Positions 8,727-17,490 are shown, counted from the first letter of the stretch. The stretch: 64,000 nt of DNA from Methanobacteriota archaeon (GCA_029556335.1 JAKQFA010000046.1:8959-72958), one strand, 5' to 3'. Notes: generated by a model not told the origin, from the letters alone. Program-made: numbers and translations.

Positions 8727-9068
8727 ATGAAACAAGTTCTGGTCATCAGAGGAGATCTAGCCATGAGCAGGGGTAAAATAGCTGCTCAAGCTTGTCACGG
8801 AAGTATTGGTGCTTACAAGAGGGCTGACAAATTAAAAATAACTAAATGGGAGCGGGAGGCAGAAAAAAAGGTGGTTTTAAAGGTTGAAGATGAAGAAGAT
8901 CTTTACCAGATCTACGAACTGGTGAAGGCAGCAGGTATTCCCCATTACCTAGTGCGTGATGCGGGACACACCGAACTACCACCTTCAACTGTGACTTGCC
9001 TGGGAATAGGTCCTGATGAAGATGCGAAAATCGATAAAATAACCCAAGATCTCAAACTTCTCAAGTAG
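8727..9068 (+). CDS. pth2: Peptidyl-tRNA hydrolase, Pth2 type
   Basis: This 113-residue protein begins KQVLVIRGDLAMSRGKIAAQ and CHGSIGAY, the conserved active-site strand and helix of archaeal/eukaryotic Pth2, and closes with PPSTVTCLGIGPD. It frees peptides from prematurely released peptidyl-tRNA in the cytoplasm. The frame is open from GTG 8718, but GTGAT at 8718-8722 is itself the ribosome binding site for ATG 8727, which also matches the usual family start. The next gene begins 17 bases after the stop, so it likely shares a transcript with mfnE. Confidence 0.93.
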   Translation: MKQVLVIRGDLAMSRGKIAAQACHGSIGAYKRADKLKITKWEREAEKKVVLKVEDEEDLYQIYELVKAAGIPHYLVRDAGHTELPPSTVTCLGIGPDEDAKIDKITQDLKLLK

Positions 9069-9084
9069 CAGTGTGGTGTATTTG

Positions 9085-9729
9085 ATGGAGTGGTTAGTAA
9101 AGATTGGTGGCAGCCTATTCCCGGGTCATGCCATAAAATTAGCTGAGAGTCTTAAAAATAGAGATGTATTAATAGTATGTGGCGGAGGAGATTTTGCTAA
9201 CCTTTTAAGACAATATGACCATCAAATTCACTTTTCTAACACTTCCAACCACCATGCCGCCGTGATGTGCATGGATATTCTGGGAATGCTCTTAGCAGAT
9301 AAAGTAAAGAATGGAAAAGCAATATATTCTCTCGAAGATGCAAAGAATGTTAACAAAGAGGGTAAAACTCCAATACTGATGCCATCAAAGCTTATGCATT
9401 TATTGGACCCCCTGCAACACTCCTGGAGGGTGACCTCCGATTCCATCTCACTCTACTTCGCCCACCTCTTGAAGGCGAAACTATTAATAGCCACTGATGT
9501 AGATGGTATATACACACGGGATCCATCCCAGGATGGGGCCCAACTACTCAAAAATATTGATACTAGAAAACTGCTAGATTTTGGTGAAACATCGGTAGAT
9601 GATAGTTTTGCGGAGCTTTTATTCCAGCACCCGTCCGCGTGCTATGTTGTTAATGGAAAGTATCCTGAAAGGGTTTTATCCATAATGGATGGGAAAAGCT
9701 CCATATACACATTCATTGGAGGAGATTAA
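9085..9729 (+). CDS. mfnE: Amino-acid-kinase-fold phosphotransferase, probable MfnE of methanofuran biosynthesis
   Basis: This 214-residue amino acid kinase family protein shows LVKIGGSLF at the start (phosphate-binding strand), VCGGGDFANLLR (second glycine loop) and LIATDVDGIYTRDP (nucleotide-binding region). Small archaeal members with this layout include MfnE, which phosphorylates [5-(aminomethyl)furan-3-yl]methyl phosphate to the diphosphate in methanofuran synthesis. ATG 9085 is preferred to GTG 9073 because GGTG lies six bases before it. It is followed without a gap by a zinc-ribbon gene. The fold is certain; the MfnE assignment is by family resemblance. Confidence 0.68.
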   Translation: MEWLVKIGGSLFPGHAIKLAESLKNRDVLIVCGGGDFANLLRQYDHQIHFSNTSNHHAAVMCMDILGMLLADKVKNGKAIYSLEDAKNVNKEGKTPILMPSKLMHLLDPLQHSWRVTSDSISLYFAHLLKAKLLIATDVDGIYTRDPSQDGAQLLKNIDTRKLLDFGETSVDDSFAELLFQHPSACYVVNGKYPERVLSIMDGKSSIYTFIGGD

Positions 9730-9891
9730 ATGGATAAAATAGAATGTACATCTTGTAAACAAGAGATATCCCCTGTAGAGACTTATGTAAAGTTTGAATG
9801 TCCAGAATGTCAGGAGATTCTCTTTCGCTGTCAGAAATGCAGAACCTTTGGCCACATGTACCAGTGCAAATGTGGATTTAAAGGGCCGTGA
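9730..9891 (+). CDS. Small zinc-ribbon protein (53 aa), predicted translation-associated
   Basis: This short gene starts directly after the mfnE stop, with GGAGGAGAT immediately upstream. Its 53 residues contain four Cys pairs (CTSC, CPEC, CQKC, CKC) in the order expected for two zinc sites. It resembles the archaeal Zn-ribbon RNA-binding family found beside translation genes, and here it sits 67 bases upstream of EF-1beta. A role in ribosome function or RNA binding is inferred from that context. Length and cysteine spacing make it a real gene despite its size. Confidence 0.85.
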   Translation: MDKIECTSCKQEISPVETYVKFECPECQEILFRCQKCRTFGHMYQCKCGFKGP

Positions 9892-9958
9892 TGGCCTTAT
9901 TTAATTTGATATCTTGAAGATTTAAAAACCATAAAAAACAATTAGGGGAGGAAATACT

Positions 9959-10228
9959 ATGGGAGACGTGGTTGCAACTATAAAACTCATGCCTGAAAGC
10001 CCTGATGTGGACTTGGAAAAGATTAAAGCTGATGTGGAAAAATCCATACCATCAGGGACGGAATTACATAAAATTGAAGAGGAACCAATCGCATTTGGCC
10101 TGGTGGCCCTTAAAGTGATGGTTGTGGTTGGGGATGCCGAGGGTGGAACCGAACCAGTGGAAGAAAATCTGGCTCAGGTTGATGGTGTTAACAGCGTAGA
10201 AGTTGTAGACGTGCGCCGGCTCATGTAA
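9959..10228 (+). CDS. ef1b: Translation elongation factor EF-1beta
   Basis: This 89-residue protein matches archaeal EF-1beta over its whole length: MGDVVATIKLMPESPDVDLEKI broken by the helix that follows, then EEPIAFGLVALKV and the closing NSVEVVDVRR strand. It exchanges GDP for GTP on EF-1alpha, acting in the cytoplasm as the archaeal counterpart of EF-Ts. GGGGAGG precedes the ATG. It closes the pth2-mfnE-Zn-ribbon-EF-1beta run, which may be a single transcription unit, and is followed by an oligo-T stretch. Confidence 0.95.
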   Translation: MGDVVATIKLMPESPDVDLEKIKADVEKSIPSGTELHKIEEEPIAFGLVALKVMVVVGDAEGGTEPVEENLAQVDGVNSVEVVDVRRLM

Positions 10229-10265
10229 CTGTGGGATCAGCCGTTTTTTTTTATTTTTATAATTT
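10229..10265 (+). terminator. Oligo-T transcription end after EF-1beta
   Basis: A run of nine T residues at 10244-10252, followed by more T-rich sequence, begins 15 bases after the EF-1beta stop. Archaeal RNA polymerase commonly ends transcription at such tracts without a stable hairpin, and none is needed here. Confidence 0.4.
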
Positions 10266-10399
10266 TTTTTATATTTCCAGAAATCATTGATTATACTTAT
10301 ACTCTGGATCCATCACCTTGAATAATAATTTTTTACCAAAAAATATTAATTATCGGTTCGTCATAAGATCATGCAAAAAAGATCTGGCTGGTTTCCTAC

Positions 10400-11644
10400 A
10401 TGGTTGATCTGATCCTGGCTTGTTTTATTGGCATATTCTGCGGTGCAGTAACTGGTCTAATTCCCGGGATCCATGTTAACACAGTAGGGGCCTTTGTTTT
10501 CGCATCTTCTACATTCCTTTTGAATTTTCACTCCCCCGAAACAATCTCTGTCTTCCTAATATCCATGTCCATTAGTCACGCCCTATTAGAGTTCATTCCA
10601 TCCATGTTTCTGGGTGTTCCAGAGGAGGGAACAGTACTATCCATACTCCCCGGACACCAAATGTTGCTTCAGGGAAGAGGAAAAGAAGCCATCCGCTTAG
10701 TGGCTTTGGGAGGATTTGGCTCGGTTCTGGTGATTATCGCTTTGCTACCAATGTTTATGATGGTTCTACCTCCACTTTACGGGCTGCTAAAGCCATATAT
10801 ATGGATAATGCTCATTATAGTGGTGGTGGTGATGATAATTCGTCTCAGCAGGGATAGGCTGTCCATGTTCTGGTCATCACTCCTATTCGTACTGTCTGGG
10901 ATTATGGGCTGGACCCTCCTAAATTCATCCCTGCCCACCAGTGTATCCTTTCTGAGCATGTTCACTGGTCTTTTTGGGGTAAGCACCATGCTTTACAGCC
11001 TATCTCAGAACTCGTTTCTACCCGAACAGAATCAACATCACAAAGTGACCATAAACACCCCTGTGATTAGGGGAATTTTTGCAGGAGGAATTGCAGGGAG
11101 CATACTCGGGTTTTTACCAGGATTGGGTCCAGCTCAGGGTAGCATGATCGCCCAGGAACTCAGTGGAGGTAGTGATGCCGAGAACCAGAGGGAAGGATTT
11201 CTGGTGGCCATGAGCGGAGTTAATGTTTCTGATGCTTTATTTTCTCTAATGGCCATTTATTTGATAGGAAATCCCAGGAGTGGAATAGCAGTTTACGTTA
11301 ACCACCTCTTAAATGGGGTTAATTTTGCCCAGCTCCTGGTTTTTATATTCACATCCGTAACTGCAGTATCAGTAGCCCTGATCTTGTGTCTCAAACTGGG
11401 AGATGCTGCCGGTGAGAACCTGGAAAAATTTGATTATCAAAAATTAACTTGGTCTGTAATCATATTCATGAGCTTCCTAGTAGGACTCTTCTCATTTATA
11501 GAACAAGCAAACATTCTAATGGTGGTGCTGACCTACATAACATCCATATCCCTGGGTTTACTCCCACATTATCTTGGTATTAACAAATCACACCTTATGG
11601 GGGTACTAATAGTGCCGGCTATCGTGGTTTATATGGGGTTGTGA
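10400..11644 (+). CDS. TctA-like multi-spanning permease (tripartite tricarboxylate transporter family)
   Basis: This 414-residue membrane protein has roughly ten spans. The opening GIFCGAVTGLIPGIHVNTVG and the mid-protein repeat GSILGFLPGLGPAQGSM share the G-x-x-P-G-x-x-x-N/A pattern that marks TctA-type permeases and gives them internal pseudo-symmetry. Bacterial relatives work with TctB and a periplasmic binding protein; neither is encoded nearby, as is usual for the archaeal branch. The substrate is unknown. No convincing Shine-Dalgarno is seen before ATG 10400. It ends four bases from the convergent methyltransferase-like gene. Confidence 0.75.
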   Translation: MVDLILACFIGIFCGAVTGLIPGIHVNTVGAFVFASSTFLLNFHSPETISVFLISMSISHALLEFIPSMFLGVPEEGTVLSILPGHQMLLQGRGKEAIRLVALGGFGSVLVIIALLPMFMMVLPPLYGLLKPYIWIMLIIVVVVMIIRLSRDRLSMFWSSLLFVLSGIMGWTLLNSSLPTSVSFLSMFTGLFGVSTMLYSLSQNSFLPEQNQHHKVTINTPVIRGIFAGGIAGSILGFLPGLGPAQGSMIAQELSGGSDAENQREGFLVAMSGVNVSDALFSLMAIYLIGNPRSGIAVYVNHLLNGVNFAQLLVFIFTSVTAVSVALILCLKLGDAAGENLEKFDYQKLTWSVIIFMSFLVGLFSFIEQANILMVVLTYITSISLGLLPHYLGINKSHLMGVLIVPAIVVYMGL

Positions 11645-11648
11645 GGAT

Positions 11649-12662
11649 TCACCCGATTATAATCACTTCATGGCAGATCTCACCCATGATTTGGCTAAAT
11701 TCCGTAAAATCTACGCCTGGAAAGGGATCTATCACTCCAATATCATACTTTTCGTCTAGAAACGGTTTCAGATCCCGGAGATCAGCACAGTAAACCTGAA
11801 AGTTATCACCTTCTCCTATTAATCCCTGTTTTTTTTGGCTAAATTCCACAGGAAAACCGTTTACTCCAAGATTAACACTGGTAATCCAGGCAGCCGGATA
11901 CCAGATGTCATTAAAAACTACTTTCCTAGCTCCTGACTTAAGGGCAGATATTCCCAAGGTTCCCGGCCCGCAAGTACAGTCCAGAACACTTGGATTCGAA
12001 TACTGATCCATTGTTTCATGAAGAACAGTTATCTTGGGATTAGATGGCTTCGGGAACTCTATATGGATCTGGCCCTGGTTTTTGTAGATACAAATCGGAC
12101 CTGATGGGGTTTCTAAAACATCACACCTCAGATCGCATCCTTTCAGCAACTGGTAGGTGTGTGGAGATGACTCTGAATCTGTGACCCCTACTGTTTCTTT
12201 TAGATCACCTTTTAAAACACCCCTAACCTCAGGTACCTCTTTATATATTCTCAAGGCAGATTTATGATCAATTTCATCAGTTAACAGGACTAACGAATCT
12301 TTTCCCAGGTATGGAGGACTTTTTAATGGATATCCGGGGGTTATAAGTGGGGTTCCAGCGTGGCGTAGGGTGGAATTATTTTTTCTTTGCCCTTCTTCCA
12401 TCATAATCTTCAATACATGGGCCATCACAGAATCCAAGTGGCGACGTCCACATTTACATAGTTTCCACTGGTAGTCCACATTTTTCAGATCAACTTGTTG
12501 GTTTAAAGGCCGAAATTTTTTCAGATCATCTGCCAAGCAGCCTCTGCAGGGTAAGAACTGATTCTTTAAAGTCTCCATCACATCTTCACAACTTTTTATG
12601 TGGTGGTCCCCGCAGGAGCACCTGATGTCCATGTGCTTAAATAGGGCAGTCATTTTACACAT
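11649..12662 (-). CDS. SAM-dependent methyltransferase-like protein with N-terminal Cys motifs
   Basis: This is a 337-residue protein. The N-terminal ~80 residues hold several Cys/His groups (IRCSCGDHH, LPCRGCLAD, WKLCKCGRRH) that could bind zinc. The C-terminal half has a class I SAM-binding fold: VLDCTCGPGTLGISALKSGA (motif I), VVFNDIWY (the acidic residue after strand 2) and DIGVIDPFPG, where D-P-F-P replaces the D/N-P-P-Y/F catalytic motif. That layout recalls nucleic-acid methyltransferases, but the altered motif leaves substrate and even activity open. It is a single minus-strand gene convergent with the TctA-like gene. Confidence 0.6.
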   Translation of the reverse strand: MCKMTALFKHMDIRCSCGDHHIKSCEDVMETLKNQFLPCRGCLADDLKKFRPLNQQVDLKNVDYQWKLCKCGRRHLDSVMAHVLKIMMEEGQRKNNSTLRHAGTPLITPGYPLKSPPYLGKDSLVLLTDEIDHKSALRIYKEVPEVRGVLKGDLKETVGVTDSESSPHTYQLLKGCDLRCDVLETPSGPICIYKNQGQIHIEFPKPSNPKITVLHETMDQYSNPSVLDCTCGPGTLGISALKSGARKVVFNDIWYPAAWITSVNLGVNGFPVEFSQKKQGLIGEGDNFQVYCADLRDLKPFLDEKYDIGVIDPFPGVDFTEFSQIMGEICHEVIIIG

Positions 12663-12991
12663 ATCTTTGCCTTTTATCCCATGATCTAGGAAAGTGTGGG
12701 AGTGTCAATTAATATGGCCACAAACCTCTTCAATCATAAAACAAATGTTATCCAGAAATTTTATTTATAATATGGGGCATATAAGGTTTTTTTAACCCTT
12801 AAAAGATATATCCAATGGGTCCTACCCCTGCTTGCAAGGGTGTTGTGATCAGTTTTTTTATCTTACATGGAAAATATTATTGTAAAGGCAGATAATTTCC
12901 AATCCTCTAGTCCCTGGGGTTAGGGGATAATGTGGAGTATGATTAGGCTTAAGCTTAAATATTTGATACGTTATATAAATAATCGAGTTTT
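12663..12991. other. Divergent intergenic region with promoter of the secretion ATPase
   Basis: This is 329 bases between two divergently transcribed genes. A TATA box, TTATATAA at about 12973-12980, lies only ~15 bases before the ATPase ATG and there is no Shine-Dalgarno, so that mRNA is probably leaderless or very short-leadered. A small hairpin (ACCC...GGGT, 12824-12841) followed by a seven-T run at 12853-12859 is present in the middle of the region; its purpose is unclear as no gene ends there. Confidence 0.45.
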
Positions 12992-14644
12992 ATGAGGGAC
13001 AAGCGCAAAGAGATTCTTAAAGATCTTTTAGGGGAATTTGCTGATGATGATGCAGATGAAGCAGAAACATCAAAAAGGAGTCAAGAAACCTTAAGATCTG
13101 ATGAAGAGTCTGAAACAGAGGGTAGAGAGGAAGAAGGTTTTTTTGCCAAAGAAGATGACAAATTCAACCTGGATAACCTAATCAGGGAACATTCTAAAAG
13201 GGGCTCCAGACGTACCAAAAAAGCCAGGCATATGTCTGAAGCTTTTAAAGCAGAAATTATTGAGGAAGGTCTGATTCCTAAATATAACGTTGCCTTGCCC
13301 CGTTTGTCAAAAAATGAATTAGATCTTTTTAGAGAAATCAGGGAAAAGCTGGTTGAAGTGGCAGTGGCCCAGGGTGAGGAATTCCAAGTTGATGAAGATT
13401 CATTCACCGGTGAAGTCAAACAATTCCTGCGCAGCAAGGGTGTCAGGGATGTGGATCGGATGGCCACCCAGATATCCCAGGAGATGCTGGGTTATGGCAA
13501 ACTGGATCCCATGATCAAGGACGATGATCTGGAAGAGGTCATGGTGATAGGAACCGATAGAACGGTATTTGTCTACCATCGGAAGATTGGAATGATGGCT
13601 ACCAACGTTGTTTTTGAAACTGACGACGATATCCGGGCTATCATCGACGTTATTGCCCGACAAGTGGGTAGGAGGATCGACCAGCAGATGCCAATCCTAG
13701 ATGCTCGTTTAAAGGATGGTTCCAGGGTAAACGCCACCATTCCCCCAGTTTCTGCTGATGGCTCCACTTTAACCATTCGTAAGTTCCGTAAGGATCCCCT
13801 GACCGTGGTAGATTTAATTAACTTCAAAACTCTTTCATCGCACCTGGCCGGCTTCCTGTGGGTCTGTACAGATGGTATGGGTGTGAAGCCCTGTAACGCC
13901 ATCATAGCTGGAGGCACTGGTTCGGGTAAGACCACCACCCTCAACACTGTTGCTGCCTTTGTACCTCCCAGGGAGCGGATCATAACCATTGAAGACACCT
14001 TGGAGTTGCAACTGCCTCACACCCACGTTCTGCGCATGGAAACCAGGCCCCCCAACATTGAAGGTAAGGGTGAACTGAATATGGATACCCTGGTTAAGAA
14101 CTCCCTCCGTCAGAGACCAGACCGTGTAATTGTTGGAGAAGTTAGGGGAGGGGAAGCCACAACTCTCTTCACAGCTTTAAACACCGGACACTCGGGTATG
14201 GGAACACTTCACTCCAACACGGCTAGGGAAACTATAACCCGATTGGTTAACCCTCCTATGAGTGTTCCTAACATAATGATACCTGCCTTGGACTTTATAA
14301 TCATGCAAAACCGGATGTACAGGTCTGAAGGAGGATCCATGCGTCGGGTCACTGAGGTGGCCGAAGTAGTAGGAATGGAAGAGGGCAATGTCCAGTTAAA
14401 CCGTGTATTCGAATGGAATAACGTTACAGATAAAGTGGAATATGTGGGTATCGCCAGTCAGACCTTAAGGGATATAGCCGAACTGAGGGGTATAGGCATA
14501 ACTGAGATAGAAGAAGAAATTGAAAAAAGAAGACTGGTACTGGAGTACCTGGCTGATAACAATATAAGATCCATTCAGGAAGTGGGGCGCTGTGTAAACA
14601 GTTACTACCGGGACCCGGATGAGATGATGGATAGAATATTATAG
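12992..14644 (+). CDS. Type II/IV secretion system ATPase (TadA/GspE family)
   Basis: This 550-residue protein has an acidic, charged N-terminal ~95 residues, a helical domain, then the RecA-like ATPase domain. Walker A is GGTGSGKTT at residues 307-315; the Asp box follows at ITIEDTLELQLPH, Walker B at RVIVGEVRGGEA, and the His box at TGHSGMGTLHSN. It powers assembly or retraction of type IV pilus-like fibres at the cytoplasmic membrane. It lies 31 bases upstream of a TadB-like platform gene. The pilin and TadC-like genes at 3.0-4.2 kb are its likely partners. Confidence 0.92.
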   Translation: MRDKRKEILKDLLGEFADDDADEAETSKRSQETLRSDEESETEGREEEGFFAKEDDKFNLDNLIREHSKRGSRRTKKARHMSEAFKAEIIEEGLIPKYNVALPRLSKNELDLFREIREKLVEVAVAQGEEFQVDEDSFTGEVKQFLRSKGVRDVDRMATQISQEMLGYGKLDPMIKDDDLEEVMVIGTDRTVFVYHRKIGMMATNVVFETDDDIRAIIDVIARQVGRRIDQQMPILDARLKDGSRVNATIPPVSADGSTLTIRKFRKDPLTVVDLINFKTLSSHLAGFLWVCTDGMGVKPCNAIIAGGTGSGKTTTLNTVAAFVPPRERIITIEDTLELQLPHTHVLRMETRPPNIEGKGELNMDTLVKNSLRQRPDRVIVGEVRGGEATTLFTALNTGHSGMGTLHSNTARETITRLVNPPMSVPNIMIPALDFIIMQNRMYRSEGGSMRRVTEVAEVVGMEEGNVQLNRVFEWNNVTDKVEYVGIASQTLRDIAELRGIGITEIEEEIEKRRLVLEYLADNNIRSIQEVGRCVNSYYRDPDEMMDRIL

Positions 14645-14675
14645 AATCTTCCCAGTAAGAAAAAAGGTGTAAATA

Positions 14676-15806
14676 ATGGTTTTCCAGGGCCTTAAAAAAT
14701 TTTTCAACCGTATAGGTAATTTCACTGTTGATTCATCCCAAAAAGTGGGTGAAGGGGCTCAGAAGGTGAGTAGTGGAGTTCAAACCCCGGTAAAGAAAAT
14801 CGGTAAAATAAAAGCTCCCAAGATCAAGCCCCGCAAACCTTCTGTAAAATCTCCTCTCAAACCCAAAAAAAAGGATGAGGCAGAAGGCCTAAAATTCAAG
14901 ACAGCAGCTACCCGCACACCCAAGAGAAGTATTAAACGTATGGATATGGATAAAGATGAGATCGCCATATTCCGGGAGTTAATTGATAAGAAATATGAGA
15001 GGAGGGATGCTGATACATCCACGGAAGAATCACAAAAGACTGCCATCCGCAAAGCATCTTTGGAAGAACTTCTCCGTGAAGAAGAAAAGAAGGGTGTTGA
15101 TCCTAAATTAATCCTGGGACTGGGTGTGCTTTCATTTGGTATAGTATTTGCGGCACTATTAATTCTAGGTATTGGTCTTGAAATCGGACTTATCTTCGGT
15201 ATACTAATTATTCTATTGACTGTGTTCCTCATATATCTGCCTAAAATGAAATCAGGGGGAAGATCTACTGCTGCTTCCAGGGAGATCCCCTTTGCCCTGA
15301 GACAGATGGCAACTGAACTTCGTGCTGGAATGGGTTTACACGACAGTATGCGATCGGTGGCTACTTCTGGATACGGCCCCCTTTCAGAGGAATTTGCCCG
15401 GGCACTGGAGGAGATCAAGTATGGGCAAACAACCGAGCAAGCATTAATGGATATGAGTGAGAGAATAGATTCTGAAGGTCTCAAAAGAGCGGTGTATCAG
15501 ATCACCAGGACTCTAACCAGTGGGGGGGATCTGGCCAAAACCCTGGGAGTTATTGCCGAGGACACCGCCTATGAGATGAGGATGAAGCTCAAGGATTATG
15601 CCCAGAAGTTGAACTCCTTCACCATGATTTACATGTTCATAGCCATTCTGGGACCGGTTATCATCATGGTCATGTTAATTGCGGCCTCCACAGTAATGGG
15701 TCCAATGATTCCACCTATCCTGCTACTCATTGCTTACCTCTTCTTCTTCCCAGCCATCGTGGCCTTCATGGCCTTCATGATCAAGAGACTGGAGCCCAAG
15801 CTTTAA
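14676..15806 (+). CDS. Type II/IV secretion system F-domain membrane protein (TadB-like)
   Basis: This is a 376-residue protein. The first ~135 residues are unusually basic and probably unfolded (many Lys, Pro and Arg, including KPRKPSVKSPLKPKKKD), then two membrane spans (about 145-190), a cytoplasmic T2SSF domain (TELRAGMGLHDSMRSVATSGYG is typical, here split by my reading) and C-terminal spans. It is the second platform protein, paired with the ATPase just upstream. The basic extension may contact the acidic N-terminus of that ATPase or RNA/membrane lipids; that is inference. Confidence 0.85.
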   Translation: MVFQGLKKFFNRIGNFTVDSSQKVGEGAQKVSSGVQTPVKKIGKIKAPKIKPRKPSVKSPLKPKKKDEAEGLKFKTAATRTPKRSIKRMDMDKDEIAIFRELIDKKYERRDADTSTEESQKTAIRKASLEELLREEEKKGVDPKLILGLGVLSFGIVFAALLILGIGLEIGLIFGILIILLTVFLIYLPKMKSGGRSTAASREIPFALRQMATELRAGMGLHDSMRSVATSGYGPLSEEFARALEEIKYGQTTEQALMDMSERIDSEGLKRAVYQITRTLTSGGDLAKTLGVIAEDTAYEMRMKLKDYAQKLNSFTMIYMFIAILGPVIIMVMLIAASTVMGPMIPPILLLIAYLFFFPAIVAFMAFMIKRLEPKL

Positions 15807-16014
15807 ATCAAATCATTCTTTTCCTTTCTATTTTTTCACACAGAATTTTTTTTACGCCATAGCAATGGGACAATAGAGACAATGGTTAAACCATTAGCTC
15901 TGGAAAACTACAGTCCAATTACAGAAGATGTTGGTAATAAAAATTCCAATATTTTTAAGTAAAAAGTAATATTAAATAAGAAAAAAGTATTTATAATGGT
16001 GGTTACAAGTTCTA

Positions 16015-16142
16015 TTGTCAGACATCATGACCTGAATTCCCGGAGGGATAAGTGCCATAGTCCCTACAGAAATCAGTGCAGGGCATCTAAATATTATAAA
16101 AACCTCAAACGTGCCTCTAGATAGGATGCCCTGCCTATATTA
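16015..16142 (+). ncRNA. Candidate structured small RNA
   Basis: In a 423-base gap (15807-16229) a GC-richer island of about 120 bases stands out from AT-rich flanks. It is preceded by a TATA-like element (GTATTTATAAT, 15987-15997) at the right distance for a start near 16015-16020. It contains a perfect 10-bp inverted repeat (GCAGGGCATC 16078-16087 with GATGCCCTGC 16125-16134) and a smaller stem (AGGGA 16044-16048 with TCCCT 16061-16065), and ends in T/A-rich sequence. No open reading frame fits. It may be an independent RNA or a leader; the family is not recognised. Confidence 0.35.
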
Positions 16143-16229
16143 ACTTATAATATTTTTACTGGAACTAGGATCACCCTTTAATCCTCACATCCAGGATATT
16201 TATTTAAAAATTAAGAATAAAAAAATAGT

Positions 16230-16721
16230 TTAGGATAGTTTCCTCTTCATAAGGAATGCTCCAACACCTATTCCGCTTAAAGCACCAATCAGAGCGCCGG
16301 TCAGGAATGGAGTTAAAAAACCATAACTGGATTCTGTGGGGGTTGAATCTAGGCGGTTTAAACCTTTCCTAATTGTTTCAGGATCAGGATTGCATACAAT
16401 GATCCGATCGGAAACTTCTGGATGTTGGGCTAGAAACTTGTTAACTGTGTCCAAGTATCCTACGGCTAACACTTTCTTATTGGGATTGGTGAGCAGATGT
16501 TCCAGTTCGTGATTGACATCCACGTCAGATTGGAAACTATACACGGTTACATTCATACCCATCTCATCAACTGTTCTTTTTGCAATTGATCCAGTTGAAT
16601 TATCGGCGATGACAATTGCTGTGGCAGAATCAGGAGTAACATGTACTCCGTGAGCACTCACTGGGATCATCAATCCAAATATTACTACCAAGAACAGGAT
16701 GGTGGATTTTATATTCATCAT
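16230..16721 (-). CDS. Small exported, membrane-anchored partner of the CbiM-like transporter (NikN/CbiN position)
   Basis: This 163-residue protein has a signal peptide ending VSA, a mature N-terminus that would begin HGVHV, a soluble domain of ~100 residues, and a C-terminal membrane span (LTGALIGALSGIGVGAF) with a basic tail. It starts 14 bases after the CbiM-like gene, in the place where CbiN or NikN normally lies in Ni/Co energy-coupling-factor transporters. The His-x-x-His at the predicted mature end could hold a metal ion, as the Met1-His2 end of CbiM/NikM does. GGAGG precedes the first ATG. I do not recognise the soluble domain. Confidence 0.6.
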   Translation of the reverse strand: MMNIKSTILFLVVIFGLMIPVSAHGVHVTPDSATAIVIADNSTGSIAKRTVDEMGMNVTVYSFQSDVDVNHELEHLLTNPNKKVLAVGYLDTVNKFLAQHPEVSDRIIVCNPDPETIRKGLNRLDSTPTESSYGFLTPFLTGALIGALSGIGVGAFLMKRKLS

Positions 16722-16735
16722 GTTTAAGTCCTCCT

Positions 16736-17359
16736 CTAAATTTTATCCAGGTTTACTAGCTCTGGTTTGACTTTTGATAGAAAAGATACGATAATAACAT
16801 TGGCAAATCCCTCTATCACAGCAATTAAAAGATAAAATGGTATTAAACTGGCCAGAAGTACATCTATAGTGGCAAGGCCAGCAAAAAAAAGCATCAGGAC
16901 CTGTACTATGGTGGCTACCATTATTCCCAGGAAGGTTCCCGAGAAAATGCTTAGCCTCCAATTCAGATCCCGAATTATACTGTAAAAGAAGTAGGTGACT
17001 ACACTGATGGCTACACCAATGGCCAGGGTATTAGCCCCTAGAGTGGTTATTCCACCCATTCCCATTAAGAAAAATTGGATGACCAGGCATAAAAAAGCCA
17101 CGATCACGCCACTTAAGGGGCCCATTAGAATGGCTACCAGGGGTATTAGGAAGAAATGAATGGGAACTCCCAGGGGTGAGGGTATGGATAGAGAAGAAGT
17201 AGCTACCGTAGCAGCGGCAAAGATGGAGGTGTACACCACATTTTTTTCCCGGTGTTCTGTCTTGGAAAGTTTGAACAAGTATATGGCTACGAAGATGAGG
17301 GTGATGATCCAGTAAATCAAAGCTTGGGGTAATGGTATTATTCCGTCTGGTAAATGCAA
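16736..17359 (-). CDS. cbiM: CbiM/NikM family Ni/Co ECF transporter substrate-binding subunit
   Basis: This 207-residue membrane protein begins MHLPDGIIP, the signature N-terminus of CbiM/NikM whose free amino group and His2 coordinate the metal. About six to seven spans follow, with the family's PLGVPIHFFLIPLVAILMGP region (cut at the helix end) and GGITTLGANTLAIG loop. Initiation is at a TTG preceded by GAGGTAAT. It forms a two-gene unit with the small anchored protein downstream. It differs clearly from the second CbiM at 29.6 kb, so the two may prefer different metals. The CbiQ and CbiO partners are not adjacent. Confidence 0.82.
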   Translation of the reverse strand: MHLPDGIIPLPQALIYWIITLIFVAIYLFKLSKTEHREKNVVYTSIFAAATVATSSLSIPSPLGVPIHFFLIPLVAILMGPLSGVIVAFLCLVIQFFLMGMGGITTLGANTLAIGVAISVVTYFFYSIIRDLNWRLSIFSGTFLGIMVATIVQVLMLFFAGLATIDVLLASLIPFYLLIAVIEGFANVIIVSFLSKVKPELVNLDKI

Positions 17360-17490
17360 ACTAATTACCTCTTTTATATTGAATTTTTAATTCTCATCTT
17401 CGACCAGGAGCCCTGTTATTACCCGGTCGAGAAATGAATTCATCGATCTTACTATAAATCATTGTTTACGAATATAACATTTACTATTTA

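Noticed and set aside
12824..12859. Small hairpin plus T run upstream of the secretion ATPase as a terminator
   Set aside because: No gene ends there; both flanking genes start away from it, and the stem is short with a mismatch.
14780..15484. Minus-strand open frame of 234 codons across the TadB-like gene
   Set aside because: Ser/Arg/Ile-rich low-complexity product typical of an antisense shadow; the plus-strand gene has clear domains and operon context.
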